From assembly GCA_002335845.1 (NCBI GenBank), contig DDCV01000032.1:1-7023 (forward strand): 7,023 nucleotides of DNA. The letters run 5' to 3'. Positions 1-6,451 of the stretch are shown one piece after another. Position 1 is the first letter of the stretch; each line of letters begins with the position of its first letter. Below the pieces are notes generated by a model. That model saw nothing but the letters and a program-made list of their open reading frames with translations. It was not told the DNA's origin and searched no databases. A program made the translations under genes and the position numbers. This DNA is from Rickettsiales bacterium UBA1997 (GTDB lineage Bacteria; Pseudomonadota; Alphaproteobacteria; Rickettsiales; UBA1997).

Positions 1-1031
1 TTGATTTTTTTTAGCTTAATATCATATTCAAATAAGCATTCTTCTCCCACCTTTCTGCCAAAAAATTCCATTACTTCTTTTTTATAATTCTTGGCAGTAA
101 AATTTTGTAATTTTTTATAAAATTCTTCAAAATTATTCAAAATTTCTTGCTGAAAATTGACAGCTGTTATTGTTGTAACAGCTATTATTTGTCCATGAAG
201 AAGATCTTTAGCGACTTTGGGATGCTTCATTTCAATAGCATGGGCAATCAAATGCTCTGATTGACTAGCTGGATTCGAGCTGCCGCAAATTGTCATACCT
301 ATTCCCGATAGCAATAAAATTTCAATAATAACTTTATGAAAATCTAAATCATCTAATTGGTATTTTTGATAATTTTTAACAAAAAAGTCCATTTTATCTT
401 GCAAAAGAGCAAAAGGTCTTCCATCAAAATCATAATCCAATAATTTATGCGATAAATACCAATCAAATTTACAGCTATAAAAACACATTAAGTCTCCAAT
501 TCCTGCCTTAATTAGCTTCTTGGGAGCATTTTTTATTATATTTAAATCGCAAAAAACTTTTAATGGTAATTTTGCTGAAATAGATTTTTTATGGCCATTT
601 ATTTTTATTGAGGCATTTTTTGATAAATAACCATTCATTGAAGCCGCACTAACAAATGTTGAAAAATCTATGTTTAACTTATTAGCAGCTATTTTACATA
701 AATCACTAATTGTTCCTCCGCCAAAAGCGATGATAAAATCGCAACTTTCTATTTTAGTAAGCAGCTGATTTAAAAAAAATTCATCAGCTATTGGGTTTTT
801 TAGTAAAAAATAATCTATGTGATTTTGTTGAAGAATATCTTGAAAATGTGATTTATAATTCATCCAAATATTCTCATCTGATATCAAAATAATTTTATTA
901 TTTTTATAATCATTTTTAGCGCTATTTATTGCCATTTTTTTTATTTCTAAAATTGCCGATTCAATAAAAAAATTATCACCATCTTTAGAAATATTAATTT
1001 TCTTCAATAAATCATTAATTTCAAAGCTCAT
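1..1031 (-). CDS. sn-glycerol-1-phosphate dehydrogenase-like protein (AraM/EgsA family), C-terminus cut by window edge
   Basis: This gene runs off the left edge: 343 codons are present from an ATG at 1031 with no stop, so a modest C-terminal piece is missing (AraM-type proteins are roughly 350-400 residues). The fold is the iron-alcohol-dehydrogenase/dehydroquinate-synthase type. A dinucleotide-binding GGGTISD lies at residues 104-110. An AASMNGYLS segment at 129-137 resembles the SMDGY motif of bacterial AraM proteins. Likely metal ligands are Asp180 (GIGDL), His260 (SEHLIAH) and His279 (LLHGQ), and CGSSNPASQSEH at 249-260 is a strong family signature. The family reduces dihydroxyacetone phosphate to sn-glycerol-1-phosphate in the cytoplasm, using NAD(P)H. 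The Asp-to-Asn change in the SMDGY-like motif could alter activity. It is divergent from secG across a 74-base spacer, with no clear promoter or ribosome-binding site. Family membership is well supported; the exact substrate is inferred, and a different polyol-phosphate dehydrogenase is possible. Confidence 0.8.
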   Translation of the reverse strand, partial: MSFEINDLLKKINISKDGDNFFIESAILEIKKMAINSAKNDYKNNKIILISDENIWMNYKSHFQDILQQNHIDYFLLKNPIADEFFLNQLLTKIESCDFIIAFGGGTISDLCKIAANKLNIDFSTFVSAASMNGYLSKNASIKINGHKKSISAKLPLKVFCDLNIIKNAPKKLIKAGIGDLMCFYSCKFDWYLSHKLLDYDFDGRPFALLQDKMDFFVKNYQKYQLDDLDFHKVIIEILLLSGIGMTICGSSNPASQSEHLIAHAIEMKHPKVAKDLLHGQIIAVTTITAVNFQQEILNNFEEFYKKLQNFTAKNYKKEVMEFFGRKVGEECLFEYDIKLKKI

Positions 1032-1105
1032 ATCACTAAATTTATACTTGTTAGATAAAATTTTTAATCCAAAATCTCACAATTCAATTTATATATAAAT
1101 CACAA

Positions 1106-1444
1106 ATGGATAATATTCAAATAGCTTTATTAACGCTACAAATAATTGTTGCAATTGTCTTGATAATCCTGGTTTTAGTTCAAAGGTCTGGTAGCGACTC
1201 TTTAGGTGGAATTGGGGGATCAAGCAGTTCTGCAGGATCTATCATGTCTGGCAAGGCTGCAGCCAGTACTTTGGTAAAAATCACTTCTGTTTTGATATTC
1301 ATTTTTATGCTTAATTGCTTGGTGCTAACCGCTATCTCTAAAAATAAAAATGATGATATCAATCTGCGACTTGATGAAGCTATAAAAAAACAGGAGCAAC
1401 AAAAACAAAAAGTAAAAACTCCAACAGCACCTCTTGTTGAATAA
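1106..1444 (+). CDS. secG: Preprotein translocase subunit SecG
   Basis: SecG is the small, non-essential subunit of the SecYEG channel in the inner membrane and assists SecA-driven protein export. The 112-residue protein has the expected layout. A first membrane helix spans about residues 5-25 and is followed directly by the conserved QRSGSD turn (26-31). Then comes a Gly/Ser-rich loop (about 33-49), and a second membrane helix at about 56-77. A hydrophilic Lys/Gln-rich tail (about 79-112) is longer than the membrane core needs and is typical of many proteobacterial SecG proteins. The ATG at 1106 places helix 1 right at the N-terminus, as usual. No Shine-Dalgarno sequence precedes it. It is the first gene of a same-strand run with gcvT 34 bases downstream, so co-transcription is likely although the functions are unrelated. 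Confidence 0.92.
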   Translation: MDNIQIALLTLQIIVAIVLIILVLVQRSGSDSLGGIGGSSSSAGSIMSGKAAASTLVKITSVLIFIFMLNCLVLTAISKNKNDDINLRLDEAIKKQEQQKQKVKTPTAPLVE

Positions 1445-1478
1445 CTAATTCATATTAAAAAACTTTTAAAATCAAAAA

Positions 1479-2579
1479 ATGAAGCAAACCGCCTTAAACA
1501 ATGCCCACAAGCAACAAAAAGCCAAAATGGTTGAGTTCGCTGGCTATGAAATGCCAATTCAATATCCACTGGGTATGTTAAAAGAGCATGAGTGGGTGCG
1601 CAACGGTAATGTTGGCATTTTTGATGTTTCTCATATGGGTCAATTTATTGTTGAAGGTGAAAATTGTGCTGAATTTTTATCAAAAATAACCCCATCTAAT
1701 TTCATTATCAGCAAGGAATATCTTGCAAAATACACTGTCTTAACCAATGAAAAAGGTGGAATAATTGATGATTTAATTATTACAAAAATAAATCAAAATA
1801 AATTTTTTATCGTTCTTAACGCCGCTTGTAAAGAAAAAGATATAAAATGGATTCAAAGCCAAATACCACAAAACATTGAATTTGAAGAATTAACTGAAAA
1901 ATCATTAATTGCTATTCAGGGCCAAGATTCAGAAAATATTTTAAGTCAGCTTATAAATGAAAATATTTCTGACTTGCCCTACATGAATCTTCAAATCTGC
2001 ACATTAAAATCTAACAAATCACAAATATTTGTTAGTCGCGTTGGCTACACCGGTGAAGATGGTTTTGAAGTTAGCATTGCCAATAATGATGCTGAAAAAT
2101 TTTGGCTAGATTTATCAAATTTTAATGAAATAGAGCCAATTGGACTTGGTGCTCGTGACTCACTTCGCCTAGAAATGGGCTATCCGCTTTATGGTCATGA
2201 TCTAAGTGATGAAACTTCTCCAATTGAAGCCGGATTATCTTGGGTGGTTAGTAAAACCAATGACAATTTTATTGGCTGCAATCATATTATACCGCAAAAA
2301 GCCAATGGCTGTGATAAAAAACGCCTTGGCGTTAAATTGCTAGATCGTGGCGTTGCACGAGAAGGTTTTAATGTTATTAAAGACAATAAAACTATTGGAA
2401 AACTAACTAGTGGAGGATTTTCTCCAACCCTAAAGACATCGATTGGACAAGGCTATTTTAAAACAACAGAAGCTAAAATTGGTGATGAGGTTTTTGTTGA
2501 GGTTAGAAATCGTCAAATAAAAGCTGAAATCACTTCACCAACTTTTCTGCAAGCCAAAACAAAAACAGCAAAAAAATAA
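1479..2579 (+). CDS. gcvT: Glycine cleavage system T protein (aminomethyltransferase)
   Basis: GcvT takes the aminomethyl group from the lipoyl arm of GcvH and passes the methylene to tetrahydrofolate, releasing ammonia and making 5,10-methylene-THF. The 366 residues match the normal family length. Family landmarks in order are the N-terminal AGYEMPIQYP (21-30), FDVSHMGQF (48-56), and GGIIDDLI (93-100), which holds the folate-site aspartate (Asp97 or Asp98). They continue with SRVGYTGEDGFEV (186-198), LGARDSLRLEMGYPLYGHDL (223-242), the SPIEAGLSW stretch (247-255) and TSGGFSPTL (310-318) in the C-terminal barrel. The start at 1479 gives the usual N-terminus; the next Met (17) would cut into the conserved region. 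It lies between secG and gcvH with short gaps, so it is probably in one operon with gcvH. The upstream sequence is A-rich without a Shine-Dalgarno motif. YgfZ-like paralogues are excluded by the complete GcvT motifs. Confidence 0.95.
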   Translation: MKQTALNNAHKQQKAKMVEFAGYEMPIQYPLGMLKEHEWVRNGNVGIFDVSHMGQFIVEGENCAEFLSKITPSNFIISKEYLAKYTVLTNEKGGIIDDLIITKINQNKFFIVLNAACKEKDIKWIQSQIPQNIEFEELTEKSLIAIQGQDSENILSQLINENISDLPYMNLQICTLKSNKSQIFVSRVGYTGEDGFEVSIANNDAEKFWLDLSNFNEIEPIGLGARDSLRLEMGYPLYGHDLSDETSPIEAGLSWVVSKTNDNFIGCNHIIPQKANGCDKKRLGVKLLDRGVAREGFNVIKDNKTIGKLTSGGFSPTLKTSIGQGYFKTTEAKIGDEVFVEVRNRQIKAEITSPTFLQAKTKTAKK

Positions 2580-2616
2580 ACTAACAAATATAAATAACTT
2601 AAAACTTAATAAAATT

Positions 2617-2985
2617 ATGAAATTTACAAAAGATCACGAATGGGTAAAGATTGAAGACAATGTTGCAACTGTTGGAATATCCCAATATGCCGCTGATGCT
2701 CTAGGTGAGCTGGTTTATGTTGAATTGCCAGAAATTAGCGCTGCTTATAATAAAGGTGATGCTTTTGCGGTTGTTGAATCTTCAAAATCTGCCAGCGACG
2801 TTTATTTGCCAATATCGGGTGAAGTTTTAGAAGTTAATGAAAATCTAAATAGTGAGCCAGAATTAATTAATAATTCATCTTATGAAAATGGCTGGATTGC
2901 TAAAGTAAAAGTTGTTGATGACTCATCTTTAGAAGATATGATGGATGAAGCTGCTTATCAAAAATATCTTGAAGAATTATCTTAA
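2617..2985 (+). CDS. gcvH: Glycine cleavage system H protein (lipoyl carrier)
   Basis: GcvH carries a lipoyl-lysine that shuttles the aminomethyl intermediate between the P, T and L proteins. The 122-residue length is normal for the family. The N-terminal FTKDHEWV (3-10) is a hallmark, as is the ISQYAADALGELVYVELPE stretch (21-39). The lipoylation site is Lys57 within ESSKSASDVY (54-63), a variant of the common ESVKAASD. The C-terminal YENGWIAKVKV (89-99) is also typical. It starts 37 bases after gcvT on the same strand and ends just before a strong stem-loop. In many proteobacteria gcvP follows; here the next gene is the convergent pth, so the glycine decarboxylase must be encoded elsewhere or be absent. 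No Shine-Dalgarno motif precedes the ATG. Confidence 0.95.
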   Translation: MKFTKDHEWVKIEDNVATVGISQYAADALGELVYVELPEISAAYNKGDAFAVVESSKSASDVYLPISGEVLEVNENLNSEPELINNSSYENGWIAKVKVVDDSSLEDMMDEAAYQKYLEELS

Positions 2986-2995
2986 TTTATAAATT

Positions 2996-3035
2996 ATCAG
3001 CTTTTGTAATGCTTGATTGTGTTGCAAAAGCTGAT
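2996..3035. terminator. Stem-loop between convergent gcvH and pth, probable bidirectional terminator
   Basis: A 14-bp stem pairs 2996-3009 with 3022-3035: ATCAGCTTTTGTAA against TTGCAAAAGCTGAT, with one G-U wobble. The loop is 12 bases. It sits in the 63-base gap between the gcvH stop (2985) and the pth stop (3051 on the minus strand), which is where a shared terminator belongs. Neither side is followed by a proper U-run, so it may instead be a transcript-stabilising 3' hairpin. Confidence 0.6.
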
Positions 3036-3048
3036 TAGCATAACTAAC

Positions 3049-3609
3049 CTACAAATAAAATTTATTCATAAAATCAATATTCTCGTCTTTTAGTATCAAT
3101 AAAAATAGATTAGAAATTTTTTTATTCACATAATCCACTAACATAATCTCATCATTATCAAACTTTCCTAGTACATGATTGGCAGAGTCGATATTTTCAA
3201 CTTTTGAGCGCCCAACTCCAAGCCTGAGTCTTTTATAATTACTGCCAATTGCTTTGTCTATCGATTTTAGTCCGTTGTGACCACCATTCCCACCTCCAAC
3301 TTTTATTTTTATTCTCCCAATATCTATATCAATATCATCATGCAATATTGTTAATTTTTCTGGTTTGATTTTATAAAAAGACATAACTTTCATAACTGAT
3401 AAACCAGATAAATTCATAAATGTATGCGGTTTTAAAATAAGGCAATCATAACCTTCAATTTTTCCCTTAGCAATTTCACCATCAAATTTACTTTGCCAAT
3501 TATTAAAATTATAATTATCATGCAACAAATCTGCCAACATAAATCCAAAATTATGGCGAGTTTTGTTGTATTTCTTACCCACATTACCAAGGCCAACAAT
3601 CAATTGCAT
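3049..3609 (-). CDS. pth: Peptidyl-tRNA hydrolase
   Basis: Pth cleaves the ester bond of peptidyl-tRNAs that drop off the ribosome, recycling tRNA in the cytoplasm. The 186-residue length fits the bacterial Pth1 family. The expected residues are visible: GLGN with Asn9, the catalytic His19 in TRHNFGF, Asn66 in the KPHTFMNLSG segment (60-69), Asp91/Asp92 in LHDDIDI, and Asn112 in GGGNGGHNGLKSI (105-117). The common GNPG turn reads GNVG here, a small deviation. The C-terminal helical part is present and ends in a Phe/Tyr/Leu-rich tail. The gene stands alone on its strand, without the rplY or ychF neighbours often seen in proteobacteria. It converges on gcvH and is divergent from the downstream lipoprotein gene. 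The ATG at 3609 begins directly at the conserved MQLIVGLGN; no Shine-Dalgarno motif precedes it. Confidence 0.95.
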   Translation of the reverse strand: MQLIVGLGNVGKKYNKTRHNFGFMLADLLHDNYNFNNWQSKFDGEIAKGKIEGYDCLILKPHTFMNLSGLSVMKVMSFYKIKPEKLTILHDDIDIDIGRIKIKVGGGNGGHNGLKSIDKAIGSNYKRLRLGVGRSKVENIDSANHVLGKFDNDEIMLVDYVNKKISNLFLLILKDENIDFMNKFYL

Positions 3610-3781
3610 TTAAAAATTAATTTTTGTTAAAAGATTTATAATAAAAAGACCTTATCTTTAGTTAAATTTATAAACATTTTAAAGATAGAAATGGTAAAAA
3701 ATAAGAATAATATATTTATATATTTCAAGACTTTTTGGGTTTTTAGCAAAAAAATATCTTCGTAACAATTGGTACTATGCC
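3610..3781. promoter_or_regulatory. Divergent spacer between pth and the lipoprotein gene, with an inverted repeat
   Basis: This very AT-rich 172-base spacer must hold the promoters of both flanking genes. I cannot place a convincing -35/-10 pair; a TATAAT lies at 3637-3642 on the plus strand, but no -35 is well spaced to it. An exact 8-bp inverted repeat (TATCTTTA at 3653-3660, TAAAGATA at 3680-3687, 19-base loop) is the only clear structure and could be an operator or a weak hairpin. No small gene or RNA gene is recognisable. Confidence 0.35.
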
Positions 3782-4903
3782 ATGATTAAACAAATCGCAA
3801 TATTTTTTATAGCATTTGCTAGTACTAGTCTTTTTTCATGCAATAATTTTAGCAAAAACACAAAATCATCATATATATTATCGACAATTCCTAAAATTAG
3901 AAGCCTTGAGAAGGTTGATCATGATTTTTGTAACTCTTTAAATATAAATTACGGCAATAAAAATTCTAAGCAAAGTCAAAAATACTGGCGCTGCCGACTC
4001 TCCGCTGCGAAATTTCGCTTTAAAACTGAGATTTCAACACCAGAAGATCAAAATCATAACCAAAGTATCAATGACCTAGCTAGCAAAATATCTGCAAAAC
4101 TTGCATTATCACCGGAATCATTGCTGGAAAATGCCAGTATTGAGATAGAAAATATAGAGCATCGTCAATGCCTAAAAATGGGCTTTGATCTTAGCACCGA
4201 TAATCAAGTAAAAGTTGATGAATATTTTGCTTGTCGCAAAATTTTGATCGAGGAAAGATTTGCTATACCGCCATTTAGAAAAGCTGATTACTTAAAATAC
4301 AAACACGGCAAATACAATACTAGCTTTGCTATTGATCAAGCAATTGATAAAAAAATTGAACAATTCAAGAAAGCTCAAGAGCAATATCCTGAATGCGTAA
4401 AATATAAGATTGCCAGCGAAGAATTTAAAAACTGTACCATTGCCTATGACAATATGGATAAATGCCTACTTGGCATAAATAAAAAGAAATTCCATAAAGA
4501 GGTAGAAAATAAAATAACCTGCCAAAGACAAGCCTTTTTAAGATTCCCAAACGAAATGTCCAAAGATGTGGAGGATAATGAATCTAGGTTAAAAAAAATT
4601 AACTCAAGATCAGATTATTACAATAAAAATGATTTCATAGCTCTTGGCATAGGAGATATATCACAATTCAACTCCGAGACAGAGCAAAAAGATAAAGAAA
4701 TACAAAATAGCGACTCGCAGCAAATTGAATCAACAAAACAAGGATTAATAAATTCCAATAAGAATCTTTATGCCAGATTTGAGTTAACTAAACTAAGAGA
4801 GCATTATATTAATATTTGTCAAAAAAATACCGATAGTAAGATCAAAAAATACCAACAATCACTCAAAGATCGATGCCTTGCGATTATTAAAAATTTTCAA
4901 TAG
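3782..4903 (+). CDS. Predicted lipoprotein with repeated cysteine-pair modules, unknown function
   Basis: I do not recognise this 373-residue protein. It starts with Met-Ile-Lys, a hydrophobic stretch (about 5-18) and the lipobox LFSC, so signal peptidase II should cleave before Cys20. The +2 residue is Asn, not Asp, which by the E. coli Lol rule suggests outer-membrane sorting. The mature part has ten more cysteines: 50, 71, 130, 151, 205, 218, 228, 247, 346 and 365. Cys50/71 and Cys130/151 head two aligned units of the form C-x18-Tyr-aromatic-x-C-R, ending in Arg-Phe at 79-80 and 159-160, exactly 80 residues apart. Looser copies are 228/247 (Arg-Phe at 254-255) and 346/365 (Asn-Phe at 371-372). 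A polar linker rich in Asp, Glu, Ser, Gln and Asn covers about 256-325. Disulfide-stapled helical hairpins in the periplasm are a plausible reading, but this is inference. It stands alone on its strand; there is no Shine-Dalgarno sequence and no clear terminator. Confidence 0.75.
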   Translation: MIKQIAIFFIAFASTSLFSCNNFSKNTKSSYILSTIPKIRSLEKVDHDFCNSLNINYGNKNSKQSQKYWRCRLSAAKFRFKTEISTPEDQNHNQSINDLASKISAKLALSPESLLENASIEIENIEHRQCLKMGFDLSTDNQVKVDEYFACRKILIEERFAIPPFRKADYLKYKHGKYNTSFAIDQAIDKKIEQFKKAQEQYPECVKYKIASEEFKNCTIAYDNMDKCLLGINKKKFHKEVENKITCQRQAFLRFPNEMSKDVEDNESRLKKINSRSDYYNKNDFIALGIGDISQFNSETEQKDKEIQNSDSQQIESTKQGLINSNKNLYARFELTKLREHYINICQKNTDSKIKKYQQSLKDRCLAIIKNFQ

Positions 4904-4981
4904 AGATTAATCTACCTTAAGAAGGATATATTTTACAAATAGACAAGAGTGGTTTTTAGCTTAAAAGACGAAGTAGCTATA

Positions 4982-4994
4982 TGGGGTTATATAT
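4982..4994 (+). repeat. 13-bp direct repeat, left copy
   Basis: TGGGGTTATATAT occurs here and again at 6465-6477, on the two sides of the IS. This copy lies immediately before the decayed transposase fragment, at a position corresponding to the KYWVGDI codons of orfB. Confidence 0.55.
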
Positions 4995-5145
4995 GGGACT
5001 TGGTATTATATTTCTACTAAGTAGGAGTGGCTTTATTTAGCAACAGTAACTGATCTTTATTCAAGGCAAGTTGTTACTTGGACTATGTCTAGTAATATGA
5101 AAGCACAATTATAACAAAAGCATTTTTAATTAAATCTTTGGTAAA
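4995..5145 (+). pseudogene. Decayed IS3-type transposase (orfB integrase core) fragment
   Basis: On the plus strand, codons from 4995 read G-T-W-Y-Y-I-S-T-K-stop-E, then W-L-Y-L-A-T-V-T-D-L-Y-S-R-Q-V-V, then T-W-T-M-S-S-N-M-K-A-Q-L. This aligns with residues about 115-153 of the intact transposase next door ([20 protein letters not shown] and onward). The fragment has an in-frame TAG at 5022-5024 and a TAA at 5112-5114. Shifting one base near 5109 restores similarity (I-T-K-A-F-L-I for V-N-D-A-L-T-M), so a single-base deletion is likely. The first catalytic Asp position (GDIT) reads Thr. It lies in the opposite orientation to the intact IS and is diverged from it, so it comes from an older, related element, not a recent partial copy. 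Both ends of the original element are missing or unrecognisable. Confidence 0.8.
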
Positions 5146-5205
5146 ATATTTTTGAATTTTAAAAGCCGTAGATCAATTTTAAAATGTCACGGCGTTATTC
5201 TGATC

Positions 5206-5225
5206 TGTCAACCTTTTTTCGGACA
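5206..5225 (+). repeat. IS terminal inverted repeat next to the orfB end
   Basis: TGTCAACCTTTTTTCGGACA matches the reverse complement of the other end (TGGCTACCTTTTTTCGGACA) at 18 of 20 positions; the differences are at positions 3 and 5. The core ACCTTTTTTCGGACA is identical. It lies six bases before the end of the orfB reading frame and is the probable transposase binding and cleavage site. Confidence 0.9.
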
Positions 5226-5230
5226 CTAAA

Positions 5231-6055
5231 TTAAGCAGATTTTAAAGATTTTCTATTAACTTTTTCAAACTCCACTGGTGCTAAATAATTATTAGCAGAG
5301 TGAATCCGAATTCGATTATAAAAAACCTCGATATATTCAAATATTATATTTTTAGCCTCCTGTTTATTTTTAAATTGATAATGGTTGGTAAGTTCAGTTT
5401 TTAAGGTATGGAAGAACGACTCAGCAACGGCGTTATCCCAGCAATCACCTTTTTTGCTCATACTTTGAATAATTGCGTGATCCTTCAAAATAGTTCTGTG
5501 GGAATCAGAAGCATATTGACTTCCTCTATCAGAATGCCAGATCAAGCCTCTCGATGGCTTTCTCTTCCAAATTGCCATCGTCAAAGCATCATTAACTAAT
5601 TTAGCCTTCATATTATCAGCCATCGACCAACCAACAATTTGTCTGGAATAAAGATCAATCACCGTTGCCAAATAGAGCCAACCTTCTTTAGTTGGAATGT
5701 AGGTGATATCACCAACCCAATATTTATCAGGCTGGATAACATCGAATTGCCTTTGTAGCAAATTAGGTGATATCGTATTATTATGCTTTGAATCAGTTGT
5801 AACTTTGAATTTACGTTTAGTCTTACAAACAAGACCAGCAGATGCCATTAATCTGCCAATTCTTTTTCTACTGATTAAAATATCATTTTTAGCTAGAATT
5901 TTGACAATTCTTCTAGTTCCATAAACATTGCGATTAGACACAAAAACTTCTTTGATAGATTTTGTTAATTGCTGGTTTTCTATGGCTCTATTGCTTAAAC
6001 CACGATTTAACCAGCTGTAATAACCGCTACTGGAAACCTTCATAAATCGACACAA
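5231..6055 (-). CDS. IS3-family transposase OrfB (DDE integrase domain)
   Basis: OrfB is the catalytic half of the IS3-family transposase, which cuts and joins the element's ends. Numbering from a TTG at 6055, an N-terminal HTH_21-type region (about 25-80, with [10 protein letters not shown]) precedes the rve integrase core. The catalytic triad is Asp116 (WVGDITYI), Asp176 (WHSDRGSQY) and Glu212 (NAVAESFF), with 35 residues between the last two, the classic DDE spacing. The C-terminal [19 protein letters not shown] (246-264) is also standard. The true product is probably not started at 6055. The frame is open upstream through S-G-R-V-L-C-Q to V-K-Y-A-W-I-K, a conserved IS3 stretch, back to the slippery run at 6136-6142. 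This gives an OrfA-OrfB fusion of about 391 residues (90 + 27 + 274). An ATG at 6043 is an alternative internal start. Confidence 0.95.
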   Translation of the reverse strand: MCRFMKVSSSGYYSWLNRGLSNRAIENQQLTKSIKEVFVSNRNVYGTRRIVKILAKNDILISRKRIGRLMASAGLVCKTKRKFKVTTDSKHNNTISPNLLQRQFDVIQPDKYWVGDITYIPTKEGWLYLATVIDLYSRQIVGWSMADNMKAKLVNDALTMAIWKRKPSRGLIWHSDRGSQYASDSHRTILKDHAIIQSMSKKGDCWDNAVAESFFHTLKTELTNHYQFKNKQEAKNIIFEYIEVFYNRIRIHSANNYLAPVEFEKVNRKSLKSA

Positions 6056-6095
6056 AACCAGAACAGGAAAATCACTATTGTTATCCTTAATCCAT

Positions 6096-6142
6096 GCGTA
6101 CTTTACTGCGATGTTTTGGCAAAGTACGCGGCCGCTTTTTTT
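6096..6142 (-). promoter_or_regulatory. Programmed -1 ribosomal frameshift signal (slippery A7 plus stem-loop)
   Basis: On the minus strand the run A-AAA-AAA (6142-6136) is in the X-XXY-YYZ phase of orfA (TTA AAA AAA GCG). A 6-nt spacer (GCGGCC) follows, then a perfect 9-bp stem, GCGTACTTT (6129-6121) pairing with AAAGTACGC (6104-6096) around a 16-nt loop. Slipping back one base reads directly into the open orfB frame. Slippery run, spacer length and stem all match known IS3-family frameshift cassettes, so this probably sets the amount of OrfAB transposase. Confidence 0.93.
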
Positions 6143-6405
6143 AACAAATCACGCTCCTGTTTAACCAGAGTTAGTTCTTTTTTAAGTCGCTTATTTTCTT
6201 CAAAACAAGTGGCTTTATTATTACTCATATTTTTTTGATTAATTTGATAAGAATCTGAATATTTTGTTATCCAGTTATGAAGAGTATTGTGATTAATACC
6301 TAAATCCCTGGCAGTTTGGGCAATAGGTTGATCTGAATCAACTGCCAACTGAGCAGATGATACCTTAAATTCCAAAGGATAATTGTTGCGAATTTTGTTG
6401 GACAT
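6103..6405 (-). CDS. IS3-family OrfA (helix-turn-helix transposase subunit)
   Basis: OrfA is the 100-residue DNA-binding part of the transposase. It has an HTH_Tnp_1-type domain: the segment from about 9 to 50 contains the [10 protein letters not shown] helix and the [19 protein letters not shown] helix-turn-helix (28-46). It is followed by a heptad-like region (about 68-90, with [19 protein letters not shown]) that serves as a leucine-zipper dimerisation segment in this family. Codons 88-90 (TTA AAA AAA) form the slippery site from which about 27 more codons lead into orfB. Without frameshifting the protein ends 10 residues later at a TAA inside the stem of the stimulatory hairpin. OrfA alone usually acts as a regulator of transposition. 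The ATG at 6405 follows the terminal repeat closely, and no Shine-Dalgarno motif is present. Confidence 0.94.
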   Translation of the reverse strand: MSNKIRNNYPLEFKVSSAQLAVDSDQPIAQTARDLGINHNTLHNWITKYSDSYQINQKNMSNNKATCFEENKRLKKELTLVKQERDLLKKAAAYFAKTSQ

Positions 6406-6431
6406 AGTTTTGATATTTCTTTGTTAAAAAC

Positions 6432-6451
6432 TGTCCGAAAAAAGGTAGCCA
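6432..6451 (-). repeat. IS terminal inverted repeat upstream of orfA
   Basis: Read on the minus strand this is TGGCTACCTTTTTTCGGACA, the partner of the repeat at 5206-5225. It lies 26 bases upstream of the orfA start. In IS3-family circles the two ends are brought together and can form a junction promoter driving orfA, so this end may contribute promoter sequence; that part is family knowledge, not seen directly. Confidence 0.9.

Larger units (their letters stand above)
4904..5205. other. Gene-free stretch between the lipoprotein gene and the IS element
   Basis: This interval of about 300 bases contains no intact gene. Its middle (about 4995-5145) is a decayed transposase fragment, annotated separately. 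The first 80 bases show only a tiny hairpin (CCTT AAG AAGG) and no convincing terminator for the lipoprotein gene. A segment near 4946-4960 (GAGTGG then a T-run then TAGC) loosely resembles the fragment at 5025-5041, suggesting layered IS debris. The last 60 bases have a weak GCCGT/ACGGC inverted repeat around 5165-5193. Confidence 0.5.
5206..6451 (-). mobile_element. Complete IS3-family insertion sequence
   Basis: This 1246-bp element is bounded by 20-bp imperfect terminal inverted repeats that begin with TG and end with CA, as in the IS3 family. It contains orfA (HTH protein) and orfB (DDE integrase-type transposase) on the minus strand in overlapping phases, linked by a -1 frameshift signal. 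No internal stop interrupts either frame, so the element looks functional. The three or four bases flanking it (GATC on the left, CTTC on the right) do not form a target duplication. That suggests later rearrangement or recombination between copies. The OrfB motifs ([36 protein letters not shown]) fit the IS3/IS51-like branch; the subgroup is from memory. Confidence 0.92.

Noticed and set aside
1032..1105. Promoters for secG and the divergent dehydrogenase gene
   Set aside because: Many TATA-like hexamers exist in this AT-rich spacer but none is paired with a well-spaced -35, so no site is called.
1180..1362. 60-codon open frame on the minus strand within secG
   Set aside because: It lies entirely opposite a convincing SecG and has no family features.
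5408..5924. Two plus-strand open frames (63 and 73 codons) inside the IS
   Set aside because: Both are antisense shadows of the orfB integrase core, which has all catalytic motifs on the minus strand.
5206..6451. The IS being a broken two-gene pseudo-transposase because orfA and orfB are in different frames
   Set aside because: The frame change coincides with a canonical slippery run and stem, which is normal for IS3-family elements.
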